Shown piece by piece: positions 55,679 to 64,000 of a stretch of 64,000 nucleotides of DNA. This DNA comes from Ambrosia x helenae (taxonomy: Eukaryota; Streptophyta; Magnoliopsida; Asterales; Asteraceae), in NCBI GenBank assembly GCA_030844895.1, contig CM061227.1, forward strand, positions 76,186,575 through 76,250,574, read 5' to 3'. The position numbers and the translations under genes were made by a program. Within the stretch, counting starts at the first letter, position 1. Each line of letters starts with the position of its first letter. The notes beneath the pieces are model-generated. The model ran no database searches, had not been told where the DNA came from, and was given only the letters and a program-made list of their open reading frames with translations.

Positions 55679-58466
55679 TGTCAGACCCCGCCAAGGTGGA
55701 AACGTGAGGTGCAACTTCGAAAGATTTCCAAGCACAAAGGTCACACGAGCATTGATCAAAATGAAGCGAGAACCTTCATTAAACAACCAGATTTGTTCAA
55801 CATAGAGTTAATTGTTTAAAAATCAAAACCATTGTATGTAAATGCCTAGTAATAGAACAACAACACAATGGTTTAAAAGAAGGTATCCCACAAATGCTCG
55901 CATGCAACCCCTGCAAGTTCCATTATCCATGCTAATTTCCTGAAAAACATGCATTAAAGGAAACATGGGTCAAACATAAAGTTGGTGAGTTCACGGGTTT
56001 TCTATACAGTGTAAATGTAATCCAAAACCGACTAAATCATTGCCTAGCTAGGGCAATAATCAATATGCGATCTGACATGAGCCCATAACCAAACCTTGAC
56101 ATGTTGTGCCTCGCCCATTGTACACTAAAGACAATGAAATAATGTGAAATAAAGAACTCTTTTGATATCTGTCATCCGGTCAGAGCGACTGACCAAGATG
56201 AATTGTAACTGAAAACTGTACGCATGTTTTTCCCCGAAAAAATGTAAAAACTGTAAAAAAGGGGCCGTGTAAACTCACTCGGTGTCTGGATACTAGACTG
56301 AACTGAATCTCGCACGGTGTGTCTAGTCTGGGATGCCCTAAGTTCATTTAAAGGAAACCTTAAGTCTATGTTTTGTTCTAACTACATGCAACTATTCACC
56401 CGACTAGGACACCTATGGACTAGAGGCTTCTGTACCACTATCCACGTGTGTCACGTATTGTGTGTGTCAGAAAAGGTTCGTTTTGTCGTTAAAGTGACTA
56501 TGTTTACTCTCTTTTTTTGTAAAACAAGTATCTTGACTTACTAAATGTTACCGAGTGTTACTTATGTCTCAGTTATGTAAGTCTAGGGTGGCATATGGAC
56601 ACATCTTTTGATAATTTTGTACAAAAACAACTTGTTTAGGTGTTTTGCTTTATATACCATCTCGCATACCATATGTTTCCAAGAAAATTCTTGTGTTAAG
56701 CTTGTTAACACATGTTTTTGTTGTTCTTAACACATGTTTATAAATCTAACTATGATGTAAGTTGTAAAACCAAGTGAAATTCACTATACTTGAGCCAGGT
56801 CTTGGCCTCACACATGCACGCATACATCTATATGTATGTGTGTGCTCGTATATGCCCATATACACATGTTCCAAGGTGTATGTATCAATGTACATGTGTG
56901 TGTATCCATAACTAAAACATTGAACTCCTAACACAAAACTTGAGTGTTTTAGGTTGTTTTTATCCGATACATTGTGTTTATATGGTCGTGTTCGAGTGTG
57001 TGTGGGTTCGGGTGGACATTACATGTAGTTGAAGTAACATATGAGGAAGAAAAGGGTTCGGATGTTATGCCTTGTGTATATGGCCGAAAATAACTCCTCT
57101 CAATGCAACTCCTATGTGCTTGTTAGTGGCTTGGAACTCTAAATGGTGGTTATGGTCGATCGAAGCAAGCTCTTTGTTTGGCTTAATCTTCGGCCGAGGG
57201 GTATCAAGAGGGAAAGAGGTGGTTTCCAAGTGTTAGTAAGATTTATGGTGTTGTGGTGTGTTTCCAAGTGCTCTATGACTCTCTATATATAGCCGATTGG
57301 TGGGAAGGAAGCCATGGATTCATTGGTTCACAACTGGGGAAGGTCAATACCTTGATTTCTTGATGTGCATTCCAATAGAATTCCTCATGGTGAAATAAGT
57401 TAACTTAGAGGTTTTGTTTGGGTATATAGGGGTGGTGTAGCGGCCGATTATTATGGGAAAGGGGCAAAATGTTTTGGCAAGGTTGACAATGTACGAATGA
57501 TCATGTGATTTATGTTTTGCCTTTCTAGTATAAGTAGTTGACTAGTGCTCTAGGGGATTGTTTACACACTTCCTTGTGGACTCTTGGGGGCCGAAAATAA
57601 TGAGACAAAAATAGTTTTGGTGGCAAGCCAACTTGATCTTGAGGTTCATGTGATTTGTGTTGTTTCCATGTTAGTATAAGGCATGGATATGTGGTGTGCT
57701 TTGGATAAGAATGGTAAGTTGGTGGTGAGTGTGTATGTAGGCCGTATGTATGTATGTATGTATGTATGTATGTATGTGTGTGTGTGTATGTATGTATGTA
57801 TGTATGTATGTATGTATGTATGTATGTATGTATGTATGTATGTATGTGTGGATAAGGAGAGTTGTTCATTCCCAAGGTATATTCATGTATGTAGGTTGAT
57901 TTCTACATAGTGTTTTTGATGGTTTTGGAAGTCAACTTGTGTAAGAATAAGCTAGTGTGTGTTCCTCATTCCACTTTGGTGCTTTCATGGGAAATTGAAG
58001 TGTGAAACATGGAAGTCTTGGTGATATGTGTGTGTGTGTGTGATCGTGGACATATATACATATGTATATAATTTGGATTTTGCTAAATATTAACTTGTCT
58101 ATGGATGTACATATGTATATGCATTATAATTAATGCCCTTGTACACAAGTTAATTAGAGTTTAAATCGTCCTTGTTAGACAATGCATGTGGATAGTTCAT
58201 GTAGATGAACATTGTTTGTTTTTGTTCTTGTCGGGGTAACAAGTTGGAATTCTTGTTCAATTGCATGGATTTCCTAGAATCTATCATGAATTATTCAACT
58301 AAGTGGGGCTTTGTGTTAACTAGTGTGTCTACTATTAGACTGTATGCCTTGTAATTTACTCATTGGAACCCTGTATAGCCCAACTATGATGACATGTAAT
58401 GTTATGCACACGCTAAACATGTAGCTAAGTGTACGGATATGACCTGTGATTTCGACGGGTGTTACA
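55679..58466 (-). mobile_element. solo LTR (2.8 kb), chromovirus-like
   Basis: Ends TGTCAGACCCC and GGGTGTTACA; flanks agtta (55674-55678) and agtca (58467-58471) form a 5-bp duplication with one mismatch. No interior, so a solo LTR. Orientation is minus: the TATA-like CTATATATAG (57282-57291) and the shared GTGAGTTTACACGGCCCC block (56228-56280) read that way. A TATG microsatellite expands it. Confidence 0.85.
57744..57847. repeat. (GTAT)n microsatellite
   Basis: About 25 units, interrupted once by a GT run. It creates spurious Tyr/Ile/His and Val/Cys/Met open frames. Confidence 0.97.
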
Positions 58467-58471
58467 AGTCA

Positions 58472-61400
58472 CCTCATGACTTCAAGTTCTCTTTTCAATA
58501 CTGGAACTGAAATGGCAAAAATTTCGAATGACTCACATTGATTGGTTCTGTATCGTCGCAGGGATTAATTATGATGATTGTTTTTACAGGCAACGACAAA
58601 ATGGCTGTCACAAAATGCAAAAAAAAAAAAAAAAAAAAGACAGTTAATGATAATATGAAAAGAGAAATCATACCAAATAAGTATGTACTAAGAATTTCTC
58701 ATGAGAATTATGATGCTAAGAGAAACATTGTGTGTTTTGGAATCGATATGGCAAAATGTTTATTATTCTATTAAAATCACGATGTAATAGATGCTTTTTG
58801 ATCTTGCAGCCAGAGTGAAAAGTATGTGTCCGTGTATGTCCTTGGTCCATTTTTTGGTAGCTCTATTTGAGAGTAACAAACGAAAACTAAAACAGGTCCA
58901 TTAAAGTAATTGATATGCATGTAACTTACTTTTATAACTACAATTAGTTTCTAATAGCACTTGCCCACTTCTTCAAATTTGATTATATTTAACCTAAATA
59001 ATGAATAAATTATAATCAGAATCATTTTTACCCTAATACTTAAAGCTACTTATTCAAACTAATCATGGTACAAAATCCGGTATTAGCAAACTTTGATCAT
59101 TTCTCAACTTTTAGTATCCCTGTACTTAAGCTAATGAAAACTAAAAAAATGCAAAGTTAAATATGATGAATCTACTAACTCTAGGATATCAACTAACAAC
59201 CGATCAGAATACAATGTAGTATCATAATTATATATAAAGAGCTCTCATTATATATTTTTATTAGTACAGTGTGTGCCTAACTATCAGCATTTGTCCCTCA
59301 TTGGTATATAATCTCTCTTGTTGATTTTCTTAATATAAAAATATTAACCAACTTTTCAAGCCGTAACCCTACACAACCTAATAAAAAGGAATCTGTCTGT
59401 TATCTTTTAGAAAACAATTGATAAAAACACGCAAGGATAGGTGTGTCACTAAATTAAATTACTACGCCGCTTTGATTACCATTTATGAAAGACTCAACCG
59501 CATTCATAAATGCATTCAACATCCAATTCTTAACAAACTGGTAAATAGCAACCCCAAATCCAATTTCATCATTAGAAAAAAAAAACCACAAACTACATTA
59601 CATATTTTGCAGCAAACAACAAATTTCTATTTCTGACCAACAAAAGCTGCCATTTTGCTTGTATGATTTACCCAAAATAAATAAATAATCCTTAAAAGTA
59701 AATCTTCAACTATTTTAATTAACTTATCAATGATCTGATATTCCTTTTTTGAGTAGCAGAAGAGACCTAACTCCATAAGCTCTTCACCCCATTGAATTTC
59801 ATATCTTTGACAGAAACCTCACAATAATCATGCTACAGCCTTACCAGATACATAATCACATCAAGAAGATATTAAAGACTACACATTTATTCCTCAGTCA
59901 TATGTGATCTACCCACCCCAGTCTCTACGGCATAATCCAATAACAATAAACCATAAATAACAAAATAATTAAAAAAAATCAAAACCGTAACTTACCCATC
60001 ACAAAAAATCAAAATCACAAATCCAAATGTGATTAAAATATGAAATTTTGTAATCAAAACAAAGAACGATAAATAAAAAATCAAAAATTCTGAACGACTA
60101 AAGACACAAACCTGGAGTTATAAACCACCAGATCCCCAAACCGAATTGTGAATGAAGGAAAAAAATAAAAATAAAAAATGATTGAAGAACATAAAGTTCA
60201 CAAGATACATTTGGACGATGAAGACGAGTAAGATAAAATGCTAGGTTTGATCGATACCTGAGAATAAGGGGCGCGGCACAAAGAATGGAGAGTATTAGGG
60301 TTGAATAAAAGATATGTGTGAACCAACTGCAACCAGCAGATTCCGACAGCAACGCCAAGAGCAGCAAACATAGGCTAAACCTATCAAATAACATAGATCC
60401 ATTAGGTCTGAATAACAAACACCAAGAATCGCTCACAATAATATCGATTACTCATCTGGTCAGTAGAAATAGCAAACTAATTCAAAAAATCAATATAGAG
60501 TTCGAAAAAAACTAGACAAAACATAGAGCGAGATCGGTTGCTACAAACCTATAAGAAAATGGTTGTTATACACTCAAATACTCAATGCAAATGCCATATC
60601 ACCCCTCTTTCCAAATTCAAGTATTCCACTACGGAACACTTCATCAGCGTGTGCACAAAAACCTGCATACCTTAAAACTCCTTGAATGTTCCTCTTGTTA
60701 ACACAATTTCTATCTATCCTCAACAAGTTCCACCTCATCTTCTATAGTTAAACCAAATCCTAAACCACATTGACAAGAAATTAAGGATATTAGGAAATAA
60801 TATAATAATATCAAACATTCATTGAATATAATATATAAGAAAATATACAAGACAATATTTCCATCAAATCAACATCATCCATACCACCGAGATTTAAAAC
60901 CGATTGACATTTTCGGCCAATCGCATCTACAACAAATGGATCAGACAACAACCTTTCAAACATACCATCAATCCCTAGCTTCTGAAAACCAGTTTAACTT
61001 TGATAGGATGAAAGTAAAAAACCTGATGGGGCAAAAACATAGCAGAAGCTAACTTTATTCAAGAACCTGCAATGAAGAAACAACAAGATGATTAACAGAT
61101 GATTAGAAACCTATTCTTTTAATTCCTAAAAATTAGCGTCCACGGGACCAGATGTTGTTCATCTTGTTCATTGTACATAAAATAATCAAATAAATCATAC
61201 ACATTTAGGGCTTATATAAATAGAACATCAAATATTCAATACCATTGGTTAGCAATAAGATTTTGAATCTGATGTTGACATAATCACCAAAAACAGATCT
61301 TGACATAATCACAGAAACAGATATTTGAACCCGAAACAAAGTAAATCTTTAACATAATCACAAAAACAGATCTTGAAAATCGGATTAATGACCACAGTGC

Positions 61401-61967
61401 TTGACATATAATTGGATTTAGGGTTTTTTAATACCTAAATACGAAAGGTTAGAATCGAATAATGATGATATAGATGCGGCACAGTAGAGGAGAAAGTGCC
61501 TGATGTCGATTATAGAGGATTGATTTGGAGTTTTTGATGTCGATTATAAAGGATAGATATGGAGTTTAGGTTTTAATAAGAATGTCAATGAGAATGACAA
61601 AGAGAGACATACATCAAGTCTTCCTTCCATATTTCTCTGATGATATCTTGCGAAACGATATATGTTGAAGATGTAGAATCATTGTTGACGGATGGAAGGA
61701 GATACGAATTAGGGTTCTGGAAGAGACAATGATGGAAGATGTATGCAGAGCTAAAGAGAGAAACGTATTGGAGTCTAGGTTTGAATGTTTGAGGCGGTGA
61801 ATGAGAATGAAAAAGAATATAGATACAAAGTTTTATGCATGGGTTATTGGGTAAGAAATTAGGGTCATGGGTCGGGTAAGAAAACTCATACCCAAGTTAA
61901 ATGGGTTGGAAAATGGTGAGGTGAACACCCTAGTTAGGTGACACATCAACCCTAGATACTCTTTTAT

Positions 61968-62009
<42 letters not shown>
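58472..62009 (-). mobile_element. probable non-autonomous Helitron (right end defined)
   Basis: On the minus strand, TCTCTCTCTCTC then TATATATATAATAAAAGAG starts at 62009 with the required 5'-TC. It directly follows the CTAG of the next Helitron. The 3' end is not located, so the left boundary is nominal. The interior is AT-rich without recognised genes; a minus-strand frame at 60098-60436 has a hydrophobic N-terminal segment (RFSLCLLLLALLSESAG) and donor-like TCAG|GTATCG near 60257, but no known family. Confidence 0.45.
61987..62009. repeat. (AG)n microsatellite at Helitron end
   Basis: AT then AG dinucleotide run forming the 5' terminus of the adjacent Helitron. Confidence 0.9.
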
Positions 62010-63676
62010 CTAGTTTAAGTACCCGTGTGCTACACGGGTTGGATAATGTCAAATGTGTCAATGAGAAGTTGTAAATAGTATGTGAGCAAACTATAATATA
62101 TAAATAATAAGTTGTAAGAATATTTTTAAATGAAAAAAATATTGTATTAAATCTGTAAAATTGAAATTACAGTTAATTTGAAAACATATGAGAAAAATCT
62201 TAACTCTCTAAAGATTTCCTTGTACACCACATTTGTTGTTTTATTTGTAGGTTTTCCCTCTTTATCTAAAATTAATAGTTTCACTGTGTCCCTGCTTTTT
62301 ACTCTTAATAGTGCAACATACAACTGGCTATGACTAAAAACCAGTTCTTTCAAGTACAAACCAACTCTCGCTAGTGACTATCCTTGGCTTTTTGTTGATT
62401 GTCATCGCGAAACAAACAGACGATGGAAATTGTCTTCTCTGGAACTTGAAAGTAATGTTGTTAACAGAAGGTATCATATTAATTCTAGGAATAAACGTTT
62501 GAGTCCCAATATTACCTCCAGATATTATTCCGACTTCTATGACATGCTTACCATGTGATTTGACTTGAAGCCTAGTGCCATTACACTATCCATTCTGTTG
62601 GTCAATGTTTTGTAGCAGCATTACTGGCACCCCAACTTTTAATGCTAACATGTGATTGGGCAATCTAGATATTTTAAGGCCATTGAGAACATTATGTGAG
62701 TATAAATTTTCTAGAAACTGATGTTTATTTATATGTTTCGTCTGACAAATTGTATCGGAGCTAAGATACTCTATTTCTTCACCTCGGAAAACTGACAATA
62801 GTCGATCATTAATCTCATGAACAACTTCAGTTTTTGGTGCAAGTATTGCTCATTCACTAAAGTAATTTATATTGTTGAAATTTTGGAGAATATAAAGATA
62901 CACAAACTCAATTAAACTTGATATCGGGTCAGATGTGTCAGTAATAAGAAGATCTTCGGGAATTTATATGGTTGCCTCACCATCGTTTATTCCACCAACA
63001 TTGCCCTCACCCAAGTCTAACAACCATTTTGCAAAATCATTTGTGCGTTCCATATTAGATGTATCAGCTCCTACTATTAACCTCATGTTTTTGGTTAACG
63101 TTAACAACTTATGTTTATTACAAATGTATGATGAACTGGCATTTACTTTTGTTTATATACTAATTGAGTTGGTTTGATAGATGTGATAGTTGTGGATCCT
63201 AAAGGCCGAATTTATATTGGTGGGATAATTTATTTTTTCGGTTTTGAATTAAGTTGTCTAGTTTGGATATGTTATAAAAGGAAAACCGTGTAAAGGATCC
63301 TAGATTTAGAAAGCTTATAAATGTGATTGGAAAATGGTGGTTCGATTGGTATTAATAAAAACACTATTGCATCCGTAATATTTGAAAAATCAATCAGTTA
63401 AAAGTCTATTACTATGTTCATTTGAAATATGGAAAACTTCTTAAGTTAAAAAACTAAATCACCATATTTTCCTACATATTAATTTAATGGTTGTGACTGT
63501 GATTAAAAATTTCGATTAAAGTTTGTCAAAGGGATTTTTAAATCAAATAATATCTATAAAATATAATAAAACAAGGTATCTTACAACGTATTGTTTATGT
63601 ATTATAGATTATTCACATACTATTTACAACTTCTCATTGACACATTTGACATTAGCTACACGGGTACTTAAACTAG
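62010..63676 (-). mobile_element. Helitron fragment with two 3' termini
   Basis: The left end on the minus strand has hairpin ACCCGTGTAGCACACGGGT, then ACTTAAACTAG and T (CTAG at 62010-62013). The right end on the plus strand has the same terminus (CTACACGGGTACTTAAACTAG, 63656-63676, then T), but half the hairpin stem is missing. About 110 bases at each end are inverted copies. Between them is a decayed Helitron helicase. No 5'-TC end lies inside. Confidence 0.8.
62147..63105 (-). pseudogene. Helitron Pif1-like helicase, C-terminal part
   Basis: Across changing frames the minus strand encodes consecutive pieces of the plant RepHel helicase tail: MRLIVGADT, FAKWLLDLGEG, AILAPKTEVVHEIND, EEIEYLSSDTIC, NHMLALKVGVPVMLLQNIDQ, CNGTRLQV, FKFQRRQFPSSVCFAMTIN, FSHSQLYVALLRVKSRD and NEGKPTNKTTNVVYKEIF-like. 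Conserved helicase motifs V and VI fall here. At least three stops (after ATI, FSE and QQNG) and one frameshift inactivate it. The stop is about 135 bases from the 3' hairpin, as expected for a Helitron. The Rep part is absent. Confidence 0.88.
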
Positions 63677-64000
63677 TTATTCTTTTATATGACTTACAAA
63701 GAAGAGAAAACAATTAGGAAGATATTAGTTAAGTATATATATTAACTATAAATCTATACCAATATTACTGTGATTGAGAATGTTGTGATTGGGATTGCTT
63801 ATTTAAAAAAACATTGTAATTTTAGGAACATATTATTCTTCATAACTCTTAATTAACGTATAATAATTACTGTGGTTAAAATTGCTTATTTTTTTTTTAA
63901 TTTATTTAGTCATATCAGTTTGTTTGTTTTCTAGGAAAATTTAGGCACTTTAACCCGTATATTACAAAGTGTAATCATTGTCTAATTTTTTTCATATCAA
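63677..64000. other. AT-rich flank
   Basis: No feature recognised to the window edge. Confidence 0.5.

Noticed and set aside
57525..57910. Open frames rich in Tyr/Ile/His/Thr and in Val/Cys/Met/Tyr
   Set aside because: Products of the GTAT microsatellite inside a solo LTR.
60098..60436. 112-codon minus-strand frame with hydrophobic start
   Set aside because: Low-complexity hydrophobic composition, no recognised family; mentioned only as a possibility within the Helitron body.

Overview
This window is repeat-rich plant nuclear DNA. Plant-type Ty3/gypsy chromovirus, L1-like LINE, Cassandra TRIM, Helitron and hAT sequences, tRNA-derived SINEs and one intron-containing DRM1/ARP gene all point to a eudicot. 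The style of the repeats (LTR ends TGT(A/C)ACACCCC...GGGGTGT(T/G)ACA, hAT ends reading TAGGGCTGTTCA) makes me suspect Asteraceae, but that is inference. I found only one ordinary host gene I can name. Almost everything else is transposable elements nested in each other, and many can be delimited by target-site duplications (TSDs) visible in the sequence.

Layout, left to right. 123-1553: hAT-like non-autonomous element (8-bp TSD). 1950-4772: a second hAT-like element (perfect 8-bp TSD) whose interior is a 2.2-kb GC-rich ~36-bp minisatellite. 5598-8638: Helitron (5'-TC, 3'-CTAG, A/T insertion site) carrying a gene fragment resembling UDP-sugar pyrophosphorylase, followed by further Helitron ends. 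9933-12543: solo LTR. 14065-23757: Tekay/Del-like chromovirus on the minus strand with ~2-kb LTRs, interrupted by two stops and a frameshift. 25.3-29.4 kb: decayed LTR elements. 29.4-30.0 kb: Cassandra TRIM with 5S-rRNA-like LTRs, apparently part of a tandem form. 31681-33801: DRM1/ARP gene, three exons, with a SINE in intron 2.

35.5-37.4 kb: truncated SINE, a SINE-like repeat and a hAT element. 37901-47714: full-length L1-like LINE (14-bp TSD) on the minus strand, with an RRM-type ORF1 and a frameshifted ORF2. A 4.2-kb non-autonomous LTR element (43444-47645) sits in the fourth codon of ORF1. 48049-48167: complete SINE. 48.2-54.9 kb: LTR fragments, a 100-base assembly gap, and a block of direct and inverted repeats. 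55679-58466: another solo LTR. 62010-63676: Helitron fragment with helicase remnants and two outward-facing 3' ends, directly abutting the 5'-TC end of a further Helitron.

Connections. The chromovirus, the non-autonomous 43.4-kb element and an LTR fragment at 53.2 kb share nearly the same polypurine tract; the first two also share the initiator-tRNA-Met primer site and leader, so the small elements are probably mobilised by chromovirus proteins. The LINE and two SINEs share a 3' terminal tract (TTAACCTTTCA-An or close to it), consistent with LINE-driven SINE mobility. Most of the LTRs contain a conserved AAGGTGAGTT motif that looks like a 5' splice site. No CRISPR, operon or prokaryotic feature is present, and I see no new multi-gene system; the novelty lies in element structure and nesting.
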